From: Mermis nigrescens
Lineage: Eukaryota > Nematoda > Enoplea > Mermithida > Mermithidae
DNA: 64,000 nucleotides
NCBI GenBank assembly: GCA_036768485.1
Contig: JAVLUZ010000533.1
Span: forward strand, 372,001 to 436,000
Reading direction: 5' to 3'
A program made the translations under genes and the position numbers. Of the stretch, positions 12,501-27,500 are shown in pieces. Positions within the stretch are counted from its first letter, which is position 1. Each line of letters opens with the position of its first letter. The notes below the pieces were generated by a model. It saw only the letters and a program-made list of their open reading frames with translations, was not told the origin of the DNA and searched no databases.

Positions 12501-15500
12501 GCGGGTTAAGGGCAAATTTTTGGACCTATTTTTGACTGTTTTTGGCAAAGTTGGGATACCGCCCCCTTAGGAAAATCCTAGATCCGCCACTGATGAAAGC
12601 CATCGTGGTGTTGAAAGGTGAAGGTATCTAAAATACTTTTTCGCCCTTCACTGATCCGCATTACAATATGCTTCAAGATTTTACCACCAACTGATCAACC
12701 CACTTTATCCATCTACTATTGATTTCCTAACATATTGCTTATGTAGAAGAGACTTGTTTTAATCCAACAAAAGCTCCGACGAATCCGATGGAGTCGGGTA
12801 TTTCGTTATTCCTAGCGCGGAAGGAATCATGCCAGAACAGCAGACTGGGAAGATAAACGAAAATTATGCTACGAAAACTCAACTTAATCAATGTATAATT
12901 CACAATAAACCACTTATAACCTGGACAAAAACAACTCAAATACCAGCAATAAACGGAAAAATTACAAATTTATCCTAATAAGTCGTAAATGAAAGAAAAA
13001 TCATTTATTTACAAACATAGATGCATAAAGTCCGGGTCGGCAGGGAGGTATATAAAATATCAGGAATCCAAAACAGCAAATTTAGTGTATACGATCTTTT
13101 TGCAATTTCAAGCGCTTTTTATATAAAAAGCTCATAAAAGTATTAATCCGGCGTAGCGTCGCAAAAATTTCAACATTATTACTGCTTTTGTGTATACTCA
13201 ACAACGATGCATAAAACGTTCCGCCAGCTCGAGATCGCCGGACAGTACCTTTCTGACTGATGCTTCAGCCGGTAGGGGGGCAATACCCCTTACGTCCCCC
13301 TATGTGCATGAATGTTTATAAATCGCACGCATACACACGAACACTTATGCACGTGCGTGGTAACGCAAAAATAAGTGACAAATAAATTCTCATGCTAGTA
13401 TGCATTTTCATATATACACTCAGAGGAAGTAGAATAAAGGAGAGACGTTTTTTACGAAGGCACTGATCTCAATGCAAAGATTACCTTTTGTGCAACTTCG
13501 ATGCAACTCATTTCTGGTTTCAAATCGTATGTTTTAACTTTCGGCGAAGGAGTCATGTGTCGGTCTTCGAGGTCAAATTTAATTTCGCGGCCACCATTGA
13601 AGAAAAAGGTAACATGAGGATATTTTTCGGTCTCTGCAAAAAACAACGCATTCCAAATAGATTACTCATTTTAAACAAAGCAACTTGATGAAAATAAGTC
13701 AGTTTAATCTAGCGGAAAATTGCAAGAAGCAATCAAAATTTACATGAAACTTCCGTAGCCAGGATTTTGTTTTGGCGAGAGGGGACACAAATTTTGGAAG
13801 TCAGACATCTCGACAACGAGGGTAGTGCAAAATATAGGCATTTTTGACTTAGATTTGAAAAATTTCAAATTTCATTTCATGCTTCTATACAAAGAAATCT
13901 ATCGCTCAAACTATCTTTATCCAGTCCATATACAATTTCTTGACTTTTCGTCTTTGTACTCAATCGCTGTGCTCTCAAAAGAAAAAACGACCAAAAATTG
14001 TTGAAGCGGCGCGAAACGCCAGAAAAATTTGACATGTTCATGTCCAGCTCAAATTTGAGCCTTTAAAAGGCAAAAACTATAAACACAAATTGATGAAGCA
14101 CCGGAAATTTTGTGTTTAGTAGCTCAAAAGTACGCAAAAAAACCTGTGTTGGCGGTCTTTTAATTGCACTTCAAGAATAACAGCTGAGTTGATAACCGAA
14201 ATAAAAATGGCCTCCAGGCATCAGGAGTCCGTTGGGAATTTCATTAAACTATTCAAAGAGCTAAATTCACTGTTTTCCCGAACTTCCATTTTTGAAATCC
14301 TTAACTATGTACAGCAAATAGCATTTAGATTCCAGCATTCGCATCAGTACAATGCGTAAACTTTTTTGAAGCACAAATCAACTGACTGTATATAATGTCT
14401 AGTTTAGGTGGAATTTTCATATTCAAAATTGTCTTAGTTGCAAAAATTTTCAAAATTTGAACTTTTATGCAAAACTGACAATGAAACATGTACATACTCG
14501 TACATGCAGGGTATTCGGAAAGGAAGACAGATTTTTACTTTTCTAATAACTTCTTCAAAACTCAAGTAAGGTTTATAAAATTTTACATAAATGACCTGGA
14601 ATATATTATCAACCTTGTGCTAAGAGTTCATTTCCCTACCCTAACTACAGCTCTTACTACAGTGCAAATTCAAACGTGCACTCTAACATAGATTTGACAC
14701 ACCAAAATTCGTCTAGATAAATCTCATTTTAGTATTAATTTTTATGTTATAAATTTCAAAGTTTGTCTGGGTAGCTTGAAAAGATTAGTAAATAATATTC
14801 AAATGAAAATAATATTAAGATGGCAATGAAAGCATAATTTTGAGTTTAGAATGTCCGGAATCCAAAGGTCAATTATGTCTTAATATCGTGTATTTGCTAA
14901 AATTAGACCGGATTTAAGCATCTTTTAGACATTTTTTTCTTTTAAATACGTAAAAAGTGACTAAGAGAAGTCTCTTTGAGCACAAATAACTTATTTTAAG
15001 CAGGTTTTGGCATGCGTTTTGTGTATTTACTGATTTATGAAAGAATCCCACTTTGTTGTGCAAGTGTTAATGACTATAATTCGTGCGCATATTGGGTCCG
15101 GTCTACCAAAGGCAATCTTTTCTTTAATTAAAATTACTACTTGATATTCAGGGAACACCTAAAATATAAAACAAAACTTATTAAGAATCATACAACAACT
15201 TCCTTATAAAAGGATTTATTCAGCAGATAGTGTACGATGCATTGTGAAAATGGAAAAATTTAAGAAGTACATATGTAAACGAATGGTTGATTTTGTTTAC
15301 TAAGAAGTCAAGCAACCAGCACCGAGTGATGTGCCGTAATTTTTTGCTTAACTTAGTACGTTGAAATAGCAAATCAAGCAAGCATAACATTATAAATCAC
15401 CTGCGCAATGAAACTGCGGTAGCTTGTGAGACGAGATCCATTCGGCCAATACGTTTTTGTGAACCTGAGGCTCGAACAACAGCGGGAATGGATATTCCTT

Positions 15501-18500
15501 TTTGTATTCAGTCATGGAAGAAATATGCTTTAATAGAAAATTAAATTTCAAAAATTAAGGAATTAAAATTGGGACAGTTTCGAATACAATATGACTTACT
15601 AAACCATCGGGATGTGGCACTTTGGATTCGAAGTTCCGTTGCAGTCCCATTGTTTCGGCGATTTGACGCATGCGATCAGACCGATAATCAAAGAAGACAA
15701 TTGTGTCGTTGCCTGTCAATGAAAACAAGTTTTCGGACTAAAACTCAGCGGATCGCTTAAGTGTTAGATAGCGGTAAACGTTTGATTATGAATTTAGGAA
15801 AAATCAAGTTACGAGAAAGGCAGCATACATACGTACATATGTACGAATCATTTAGCTACGAAAAATAACTGATTTGGAGGAGATGATATGTTTCACACAC
15901 TTTTTTGTACGAGCCTCCTTGTACAAGTACAGAGATCTCCGGAAAAATCTTAGTGTGAGCGAAAAATTTTTTGTACATATAATACATAGATATACTCATT
16001 AAACATACACATTTTTTCATACTACTAGTCTCTTAACGACGATCCGCACGCTTGACAAAAGTACTACTTTGTCATAAATTCAGCTGATTATATGTAGTAG
16101 TTCGGCACGAAGCGCCGAAATTTTTTATGAGTTTTTGGCATACATGCACACGGTCAAAAGTTCTGGGAGGGGATTAACCGAGTTTTCTTGAAGGAAGGGG
16201 GGGGGCGGGTTATGGCTAATTATGGCGCTGAAATGATGAGTTTATGTTGATTTTTAAACATTTTGGTCGTTCCCTATTCTCCCCCGTCACAACCCATAAA
16301 AATGCTTCAGCTTCTTAAATACTCGTGATTAAGTTTACAAGAAAACAAATGATAATAAGGACGATAAAATGACTTAGACTATAAAATAAGGATAGAATAA
16401 TGGACAGAAAGTGTCTGAATGAATGAATGGACAGAGTACTACTACTTCAGATTATACTGCTGAGCATCGTTTGGCACACTGTCATAATTCCAACAATACC
16501 TTTGGTCCGCAAATGGCTTGAGGGGTATGCCATTCAAAAGTTGTGGTTGGGGCATACATGTAAATAGGGAGGGGTGAGGGGGAATATTAAGGGAGAATAT
16601 TACCCCCCCAACCTGGAGGGTCAGCCGGACAGGTACTGTCCGGCGATTTTGCGCTGATGGAACGTTTTTTGCATAATATTTGAGGTCAAAGCAGTAAAAA
16701 CGTCAAAATTTTTCAGGTGCTTCGCGCCAAATTAGTACTTTTAAATACTTTTTACTGTAAAAAGCCCCAAAATTGAGAAATTTTTGTATTATTTTGTGTT
16801 AAAAGTGATATAATGCAGTCAAAATGGACTAAAAATGCTTTAAAATGCGATATTACCACGAAAAAACGTTTTATAGGCTATTTTGACCATTTTGATCGTT
16901 CAAACAGCAAAAAAATCGTGAACATCAGATAAACTGTTTTGGATTTTGGGGTTTCACCACCCTACCGACCCTGACCTTGTGTACCAATGTGTCGGGAGAT
17001 ACCCCCCATACCCCCAGTGTGCATGTGTGGTTTTTGGTTTGATTTACACACTCTTATACAATCAGAAATAAAACAGCGATTGCAATATGCTGACTGAATC
17101 TCATAATAGACACTATCATGAAGATAAAGAAGTCAATTTTATCTTCAAATGGTAGAAAACAGTGTAAAGTAGTCGAATAGTTCTTATTTTCTGCATAAAA
17201 TCTTTATAAAACAGTAGAGATAGACGTAAAAGATGTTTAATTCTGTACAAAGATGTTTGGAATCACGCAAATATAGATTTTGGAGTGTTCAATGACAGCG
17301 CTTGGAGCTAAGTTGATTGTAATAACGATATTCGGCGCGAAGCGTTGAAAATTGATTGAAATTTTGCATAAAAATACTCAAAGACGCGTTAAAATTACTA
17401 TTACTTTTCCCAAAAAGTATTTGTACATTGTACAAAGATGGCTCCAAAGATCTTTGTACGAGCCTCAAAATCTTTGTCTCGCGCAAAAAACAGTGGCTTC
17501 ACATTCAAACAGTTGCGGATCCGGGTTTTTCTGACGGGGGGGGAAGGAGAGACGAAACCGCAAACTTTCTCAATAAATTCTCCAAAAAATCCATTCATTA
17601 CACTCGTCCTTAGAGTATCGGTTTTTTCGTCTTTTGGTAGACAGAATCATTTTGAAAGTTTTCCGCGAAAAAAGCGCAAAATCAGTGCGAAATCGGCACA
17701 AATTACCGAAAATGTCCCGAGAAATCATAAGAACTAAAAAATCGTTGTTGTGTACATAAACTACTTTACTGAAGTAAGAATAAGGTTTTTAGTACACTAA
17801 AGTCAGTAAACGTCATTAATATAGTACTACCTGCGCTGAAAAAAAACCGTGATAAAAATGGCGAAAAATAAACATTATTCTCTAATGCGCCCAACTATTT
17901 TTTGACGACGGAGGGGTGGGCGGCCCCACCCAGTGTTTTTTTCACAAGGTCCGTTTGTACATGTACAGAGATGGTCCCTAAAAATCTTTGTACATTTTAT
18001 ACACACAAATTTTTTGGTCATTATAATATAATAAACTAGCGATTTTAGTGTGGAAAAAAGAGTTGTTCGACCTTTGGTAGTGTATTTTAGCTGATTTCTG
18101 AGTTTCTGAGGGCAAAAATCACTAATAATCGTCTCGCGCCACAAAGTTTGACATTTTTCCATTTAAAATGCAATTTCTGACATCATAAAGATATATAGAT
18201 CACACAGTTACTCATTTTAGCGCGAAGCGCCGAATAGTTTCGCTAATTTGTAAACCTTTTTTGCAGTTTTTGTTTTCCCAAAAATCTTTGTATGTATATA
18301 CATATACAAAGACGGTCCCAAAAAGTCTTTGTACATCGGGAAAAATCTTTGCCGAATACAAAACAAACACTGCCCCACCCCTCTAAATCCGCGCCTGCAT
18401 TCAAATCAGATTTCTGAGTCGGGTGTGACTGCAATATCAAAAATTTCACACGTGAGACAAGGACATTTTTTCGAATGTAGCAGATAGACGAATCGTTTGT

Positions 18501-21500
18501 AGGTTGTTACAGTTTTTAACTCAAAAGCGAGATCTGCAGCTTTCAAGACTTCAAGACAAATGTTAAGCTTATGCCACGTTAATGATTGAACTTGGTGGCC
18601 ATGAAATGCAACAGATTCTTTCACTTAGGATTAAATGCTAATAGTTGCTACACATCTATTATATTGACAGATTATGCAGCGTATTATTGTTAATTATTAA
18701 TTATTAATTTTTTAATTAAAAATATTTAAAAATATCAATTAATATTATATGGATTAAAAATGAATAATTATTGTAGAAATTATTGTAATAGCATGAATAA
18801 GTTAAATTATCTAATATTTTTTAATTAATAAAAAAATCTTTACATTAACACTACTTTTTGATTAACATACTTTTGACACATCCTTCTTCATTCAGAATTA
18901 TCGGCTTCAAGAATTCATCTGTTTCGTTTTTAGCATAGCGATCTTCCTTGATGAACTGAAATTATTGTAATAGGCTAAATGATCAGCAAATAGTGAATAA
19001 GACAAGTAAGCAAACTTTATTGATCTGTCGATTTATAATGGAAAGTGAAAATAGAAATGCAGCGAATGATGGGAGAAAATAAAGTAAGTTGTGACCATAC
19101 ATGCACAGCATGGTAAGAGGGTAAAATCATAAAGTGCCTTTTTGGGTCCAAAAATGGCAGGTACGCGCCAAAAACATCATTTTTTAGCGTTTCTGACGGT
19201 GTTCTAAATTTCTAGAGCATAAAAACATCGAAAAAATTTCGAAAAAAAATAAAAAAAGTCGGAACAAATTGGACAAAATATAGTCAAAACATGAGTATAA
19301 TGGCTCGAAACGCCAAAAATTTCGCACTTTTGAGCAAATTAATAGCTAGAAACACTGAAAAAACGTCTTTTGGACAAATTTTTAGAAATTTTTTGGGAAC
19401 TTCCTAAAAATCGCCAATTCTAGGGGATGGGGGTGAAAATTTCTCTGGGGTGGAAACGCCCCCCAAGATCATGTATGTTTTGACAAAGGAACTAGAATTA
19501 AGCTCATACATGTACAGCATGAGAATTCTGGGGGGAGGGAGGGGGGGGTCAGGCCCAAAAAATTTTTAAAAAGCGCCCTTTTTGGGCTAAAAAACGACAG
19601 GTACACGTCAAAAACTCAGTTTTTTGACGTTTCAGACAATGCTCGCTCTTTCTAGAACATAAAAACGTAGAAGAAATCTCAGAAAAATTTTAGAAAAAAT
19701 TGATTAAATTGGACAAAATATAGTCAAAAAAGATGCGTGTGGCGCAAAGCGTTAAAATTTTAGATTTTTGAGCCAAAACTGAGCTAAAAACGCTCAAAAA
19801 GGCACACTTTTTACAAAAAAATCGACAATCCTGGGGGGGGCGCAGTTATTTTGCGGGAGTCAGTTGCCATTCTCGGGGAGGTCAAACCACCCCCAAGAAA
19901 CGTCTGATTAAGCTGCAGCAATAGTACAAAGCATTTACATACATCTGCATGTAGCATATAACAGACAGCATAGATGCCATGGTTACGCGAAAAAATCCTA
20001 TTGTCCTACACGAAATCAAAAGTGCTATTACTTGTCTGAATATCGTATAAAACAGAACAGTACCTATGAATGATGCAAAAATGAGAAACGAATATTAAAA
20101 AGATTTTTCGAGACATTGACACGAAATGTATCGAGAAAATCTTTGCTGACCTCGAAGCGTACGTAAGTACTTAAAAATTTTAAGATTTATTCAAGTACAA
20201 TATAATGTACACGCATCTGCGTGTCTTGATAAAGCTAAAGCCACTTATGTAAGACGGGGATGGGGGGATCCCCCAAACCCAAAGTTGGTCGTCCCCCATA
20301 CCCCTAAATCCAGAAAATCCCCCTTAATTGAATTAGTTGACCGTTTTCAAGTGTTTTCAGCATTTTTGGCTAAAAATTTGAGGTCATTTCCCCCTCCCAT
20401 TAAAAAATGGCTGGGGACCCCAACGAAAATGTCGAGCCGTTACATGTATGGCTAAAGCTCATGCGCCATTGCAATATGCAAGTAACCGACATACGTACAG
20501 TAATAATTTTCTCCGGCGCAACTTTATCGCCATGACCCGCCACAATGGCTTCATAAGCAATCTGACATCTCTCCCACCGTTTATCTCGGTCCATCGCGAA
20601 ATAACGCCCAACAATTAAAGCGATTTGGCCGTAATTTTCTTTCTTTAAGAACTCTTGTAACTGGGCCACAAATCCCACTGAATAACAAATAGAAATCCGA
20701 AAATCGATGATTTACAATGCACATACAGGTAATCATTTCGAAACTGGTTAAAATAAAGTTTTCAATTTTGAGAGGCAAAGTAAAAAGTTGGGACAACGCG
20801 GTGAGCTATACTATCAAATTCACATATTTTTTAATTATACGGCTCTTTAAGGCAGTTCATAGAGAAATGTAAAAAATAGGCTACTAAAACGATATAAATT
20901 TACATAAAGGCCATCCACGATATTTTTGCAAATCAATAGACAATAGGACATATACATGCACACGGTCAAAAATTCTGTGAGTAGATATTTTTGTCGTTCC
21001 TCCTCCATCACAACCGTAAAAATGCTTTAATTCGTTTTATTTTACTCTTCTTTAATATTCATGATTAAGTTTACATGAAAAGAAATGATAATAAGAACGA
21101 TGGAATGACTTGAACTATCAAACAAGGACAGAATAATGAACAAAAAGTGTCTGAATGAATGGATGGACAGAGTACTACTCGAAAAATACTTCAGATTATA
21201 CTGATGGGCATCGTTTATCGCTCTTTCATAATTCCAACAATAGGTTATGTATAGGTTAAACTGTCAAGGGGGGGTGAAAAGCAAAAATTGCTAAATAGCT
21301 ATGTGCTTCGTAAAAACGGCTCTATAGTCCTTTCGGGGTCAGAAAATTAGCTATGTAGCTTTTTTGGTCTCAGAATTCACAAACATAGCTATATAGCCTT
21401 TTTGGACTAAAAATAGCTATTAATCCCTTTTTGGAGTCGAGAAAATAGCTATATTTCCTTTTGAAACTCCGGAAAGACAACTAAACAGCATTTCTGAGCT

Positions 21501-24500
21501 CAGAAAAGACTATATAGCTAGTTTTCTGAGCCCAGAAAAACTGTATAGCTATTTTCTAGCTATTTTCTGAGCCAAAAAGGCTATACAGCTATGGTTTTTC
21601 GGCCAAAATCGCTGTATAGCTATCAATTTCTCAAAGCTCAGGGGTACCCCCTCACCCCCATGCTTATCTATGAGGTTTTGGTCCGAAAACGGCCTGAGGG
21701 TGTGGCCTTTCAATAGTTGTGGTGAGGGATACCCCCGCCATACTCCCCTCCCCAATGTGCATGTACGATAGGACAGTATGCGTTATACAGGGTGGGGAAA
21801 AGAAAGGCTACACCCCGACATTGCATAATAGCTTAGGCTAATTTGAGAAAAATTTTTAAAACTAGTTGCATTCAATAGACAAACGTGTGCTTGTTTTAAC
21901 CATGTAAAAAAATTAACCTTCTGTCAACGGTTCACGCGCTAGGGCAATTTCTTCACACCCTACTTGGATATTTTTAAGCCACTTACTTTCTGCACTGTTT
22001 CACATTAATTAATATGTAGTTGGGCACCCTTTTTGACAATATCTCCAGTCAGAAAAATTACTAGCGCATTGATTGAACCCCAGAGTGGATACTCCTTCCA
22101 ATTTTATGCAAAACCTACAGAATAGTGTCAAAAAAAGGTAAGCGAATTGGCGACAGAACTTGACTTAATGAATTTTGTAGCCTGCTAAAATTTCTCTACT
22201 ACAGATACAAATAAGCCGTCTGGAATGAAAGGCTAATACAAAAGTCACTTTTCAACATAGGTACAATGAATTAGACGAACGAATATTTTCAATTTGCTAT
22301 GACAATTCAAAGAATATGTTGATGTCAAGCGAGAAAATCGGTCGTGTCCCAACACTGCCACCGTCTCAACTTGCCACCGTCCCATCATTGTCACCGCGAA
22401 TCCTAACATTACTACCACGAGTCCCAACATCGCCTCGCCAACTTACACAGCGATTCACATATGGACGTTGTTGTGGGGAAAGTTAAAACCCCCTTGGGGT
22501 ATTACTTCCGAGAGGGTATTATGTACATATCTCCATTGAGAAGTTAGAAGTTAGGTATTGAAGAGCACTTTAGAAACAAGATAGTGTTCTAGACAATTTT
22601 GACATGACAATTAGGGATCGGACGAGGGTCTTTTTTCCCTCGGCCGAGGGAACTTTGAAATCCTTGCCTCGGCCGAGGCCGAGGGACCGAGGATTTGTAA
22701 TACATATAATATGAGTATATGAGTACAAACAATATAGGACACATATGCTCCATGTGATGTGGGTACAGTAGCAATAGGATTGATTAGTGTAATATAGATC
22801 AAAGCTAACAAGATATTATTTTAATTTGATTCAAAGTAAGGTATCACACATTCCCATGGGGGGTGAGGGGTTATTACCCCCACCTCGGGGTACGAGACTT
22901 GAATCACTGTCAGACGATTTTAAGCTATCAAACATTTTCCGCAATGATTTGGGTACAAAAGCAACGAAGACATTGAATTTTTTCTCGCTTCGCGCTGACT
23001 AATACACTTCTGTTTTGTTTACCCATAAAATACCTAGAATGAACTTAAAATGATCTGAAAAGCCAAAATTTTCGATGGATTCTTATATTTTTTACTCTCA
23101 AGAGTGACGAAACTAGTCAGAATGGGATAAAATGTAATTAAAAATGCAGTTTTTCACATTAAAACATGTTATACAGGATGTTTTAGCCATTTTTCATATT
23201 TGACCTGCAAAAAAGGCTAGACTCTAAATTTAGTGGTCCTAAATTTTGGGATTTAACCCCTGAACTTTCGACCTTGAGAAACTATGGTACGTATGCAAAT
23301 GACAAGCACAGAAGTGACAAATTGCTAATCGTCTTGATCATTCAGCTCGTTTTTGCTATCACTATTTTGTGTGTTCTACATATCTTTATAATGGCAGAAA
23401 TTGTATTTCAAGAGGAAAAATGTCAATTTTTTGGCACTTTGCGCCGTTTTAAGATGATTCTTAGTAGAGGTGCACGCGGGTACCCGAACGGGTACCCGAG
23501 TACCCGGGTAGAAAATAATTTTACTACCCGGTACCCGAATCCCCTAATATAAAATGGAAAATTAGCACTGCAGTTATGCAATATGTGCTAAGAATTGAAT
23601 TAGAAACCTAGAAACATATTGCGTCTAAAGTGCGACTGAATCACAAAGTAAATGTGATTTAATATAATCAACCGTAAAATGTTAAATAAGCGAGTCTGTT
23701 AATATTTCCTATTGTCACAATATATCGCGCATACGGTCTAGGCATATTCCATTATTCAGCTCTTTAGTTACATTATGTTATTTGTGCCGACCTCTTCTTA
23801 TTCTTTATTGTAAACAAAATTAAACATGAAATTATCTGTTAGCGACGCTTTTTTTATAATGCATTCACTTCTGTGACCATTATATAAATTTAAACTGCAA
23901 CTTTTATTCACATCGTGCGCATTTGAATTTTCTACCCATGCCCAACTTGGGCTTAAGAAATTAAGTAGGTTTTGCATGCATGGACACGGAAAACGCCCAC
24001 ATAATGTACCTACTTTAATCGGTGATGTCTCAACAGCCCCACCAGTCCCAACAGCCCCACCGTCCCAACAGCCCCACCAATAATCCCAACAGCCCCACCA
24101 ATCAACAGCCTCACTCCAACAGCCCCACCAATCCCAACAGCCCCACCAATCCCAACAGCCCCACCATTCCAACAGCCCCACCGTCCCAACAGCCCCACCA
24201 GAACTCCCAGCAGCCCCATCATTACTGCAATCGCTATTATACGAGAAATGCGTTTGACGAATGTACTTTTGAAACATAGAATTTATACGGGCTCCGTTTG
24301 ATCAAGATATTTTTTGACTATTTTTCGACTTCGTATATTTCATCAAGACTATACTAGAGCGTGCAGGTTTACATTTTCAGAATAACTCTACCTGAGAAAC
24401 TGGTAGACCCGCTAGAATTGAAGCTTCAGCATTTTTGCGCAATCCGTGATTTTGCCTCATTCGAGTCATCTTGCAAGATTAGATTCCTGCTCATTATTGC

Positions 24501-27500
24501 CTAGTCTAGACTGCCAGAAAAAATGAAAAACGTTCTAGTGAAAAAAGGAAAGATAAGCGTTAAAATTAAATGAAAATCAAAACTTTCACGCTAATCTGCT
24601 TTAAAATAGCCAGAAAATGTGGATTAACGTAGTTTTTACGCTATTTTAACATTCATACTAGTTTTGAGGTCATTTTTGGCTAAAAACTCCTTCTCCAGAC
24701 CGGTCGTGCTGTGCATCTATGATTATAACAGTGGGGCAGTTGGAACCAACATTGGCAGCGGACTAATTCTGTGGGTCTTGTGGGGTAAAGTGACCGAGAA
24801 ATGTGCTTAAAATAGAATTCTGGGGGTCTACCATAATTTGAGGGGATTTCCAGAATTTCGGGTTGGGAGGGGGCTAAACTGTAAACATCCCTCCCCCCAC
24901 GCTTATGTGTGGTTGGGACAGTGTGACTGTTGGAACGGTTGGACTGCTGGAACGGTGGGACTGCTGGGATTGGTGGGGCTCTTGAGACTGGTGGGGCTCT
25001 TGGGACTGGTGGGGCTGTTGGGATTATTGGTGGGGCTGTTGGGATTGGTGGGGCTGTTGGGATTATTGGTGGGGCTGTTGGGATGGTGGGGCTGTTGGGA
25101 CTCGTGGGGCTGTTGGGACGGGTGGGGCTGTTGGGACTGGTGGGGCTGTTGAGACACAATCCTTTAATCAGCATATGCGTCTTGTCTCTGCCGTCTATAG
25201 GCTGGCATATTACAGCATTGACTTGGCATAACATTTGAGGCAATGGGTCTTTTGTAGCACAAGCGTTTTTTGCTGTATTTGTGCTATTTCGGCATCACTC
25301 AAAAAATTCAAAATTAAAAAACCCTCGGTCCTCGGTCATTTTTCACCTGACCCTCGGCCGAGGCCGAGGGATCTCAAAAAAGACCGAGGATTACCGAGGC
25401 AGGCCGAGGCCTCGTCCGATCCCTAATGACAATACATCATAAATGCAACATAGAATTACTATACAAGAAAATTTAGGATTTAACCTCTCACCACTTCTTG
25501 ATTTTACCCCTACGTGGCGACCCCAACCATTATCCATGAAAATTAGATACCTCATGCTTTTAGATTATATGAGCACCTCCATTAAGTACATACACATGCA
25601 CAAATGTGCGCAACTAAATTCTGGGAGGGAATCTGATGGGGAAAACATTAAGGGAAAAGCCGAAAATACTTTCCTAGGAGGTCTGGCGAATTCTGGGGAG
25701 TTTGAATTTCAAGGCTGTGTAACAAAAATAGCTGCAAGACTGCCACAACTGAATAAGATGTGATCATAGATGCGCAGCATGACCGATCTGGGGTGGGGGC
25801 TTAGCCGGTCTAGGGGGCAGTGATCGACCGGGTACCCGGGCCCGGGCCGGGCCCGGCCAGTCATAGCAGGCCCGGGCCCGACTGAAAACCACCGGGCCTC
25901 AAATAATTATCGTTAATATTTTAGACGTTTACTATTTCAGCTGTTGTCCGTATTTCTTATGAATTTGCTAGCCTGTGATTCTATTTAAATCCATTTGCCT
26001 TACTTCTGCCCACCTGCTCATTATGATATACTTGTCAACTTCATATGCGCATTCATCTTCTATTCAACGCTCCAATCAGAGGCGTAGCCAGGATTTTGGT
26101 TCGGGGGGCGCACACCAAAAATTTTTTCAAGACTAATTTTGCATTTAATGTTAGTAACGTTAAGTACCTATAACAATACTGAGTTTTTTGACCTTTAAGG
26201 TTGAAAAAATAGGGTTTTTAAAAAAAACCTTTATGGGTTTCTGACAATCAGAAATACAAAAATGTTAATCAGCGCGAAACGCCGGAAATTTTGGAATTTT
26301 TACCGTTTTCATGTAGAAATTACGGTCTTTTAATTGACAAGCACTTCGGAAATCATAAGAGGCGCAAAGCACCAAGGAATTTAGAAATCTTTTACTGTCC
26401 TTAACATTTTGTAGCCAGTGAATACTAATATTCTGTGATATTTTGCCTGATTTAGGCTATTAAACGCAATGTTGAAGCTTTACAAAAAGAAAGAACAATA
26501 AGCAGCAGCGCCATGCGCCAGAAAATTTTGACGTTTTAGCTCTTTAAACACAATTTATACCGCTTAAATCATACAGAACAGACAAATTAATTTCGGCGAA
26601 CCCTTTTTCCTTTTGTCCTCCCAAAAATCTCGCTGCACATGTACAACGAGATTTTACGGCGGGGGGAGGACTGCGGTGGCGCGCTCGATCGCCCTCTATG
26701 AAATTTTGTAAAAAAGCACTTTAATGTTAAATACTATCGCTAAAATTTTCGCAAAATCGGCCAAATCTCGGTTCTAAATTAAGCCTAAAACACTTAAAAT
26801 TGATGAAGTCCTACATTGTACAAGATCTCTAAGCTGAAATGCGCTTTTCGACCTCTAAAGCGCAGCAAAGGGTGCTGCCAATAAGATGAAAAAAGATGTA
26901 TCAATGACAATTTTGTTCTTATCGTTTTCAGGCCCATTTGTGGCCTTCTTATTAAGAAGATATAACTCAGAAAACAGAAATGCGCAAAAACATAAGAAAA
27001 TTTGGCCATTCCTTTCATTAAAAATAGGATTATGTGTCCTGTCCTTGTAAAGAAAGACAAACAAAGCAAAGAATAGATAAATTGGTACACAATCATTTTC
27101 GCACATTTACTGTTATGCTCAACAAGCATGCGCAGTTTCATCCAACGAACAAATAGAGCAATAAATCACTTAAGTGATGTGAATTGATCGATTATTTTAG
27201 CTAATTTAAGCTTTTGAACTCATTGGATCTATATAACAATAAATATAATAAAGACTCGGCACGAAGCGCCGGAAAATTTTTGACGTTTTTGGCTTTTTGA
27301 ACTCAATTTTTATGGACACAATTATAACACTCGAAAAATCAACAAAATTTCTGTTTTCATCGATTTTTGGCCTTCGTTTTGCCTTAATCTCCCCGAAAAA
27401 TTTACCATTTATCTATTCTATGGGTCTAAACCCTACGACCTCCTTCCAGCGTGCATGTCTGGATGTGACTCAATAAACAGCAGAAACAATAACATGTCGA

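Larger units (their letters stand above)
22612..25425. mobile_element. hAT-like element of 2.8 kb with ccgagg-rich ends
   Basis: Ends tagggatcggacgagg and cctcgtccgatcccta are perfect 16-bp inverted repeats. They are flanked by exact duplications atgacaat at 22604-22611 and 25426-25433. Subterminal cctcggccgaggc repeats follow at both ends (22636-22690, 25320-25412). It contains a family C repeat (22846-23287), the left end of a gggtaccc element (23465-23925) and a further insertion (24021-25161). No transposase frame. Confidence 0.88.

Noticed and set aside
24033..25155. CRISPR-like regular array
   Set aside because: Units are contiguous with no unique spacers, in two opposing arrays forming transposon ends, in a eukaryotic genome.
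24022..25243. Long Pro/Asn/Ser- and Gly/Leu-rich open frames on both strands
   Set aside because: They arise from an 18-bp minisatellite, whose length is a multiple of three and so keeps all frames open. There is no start context, splice signal or family match.
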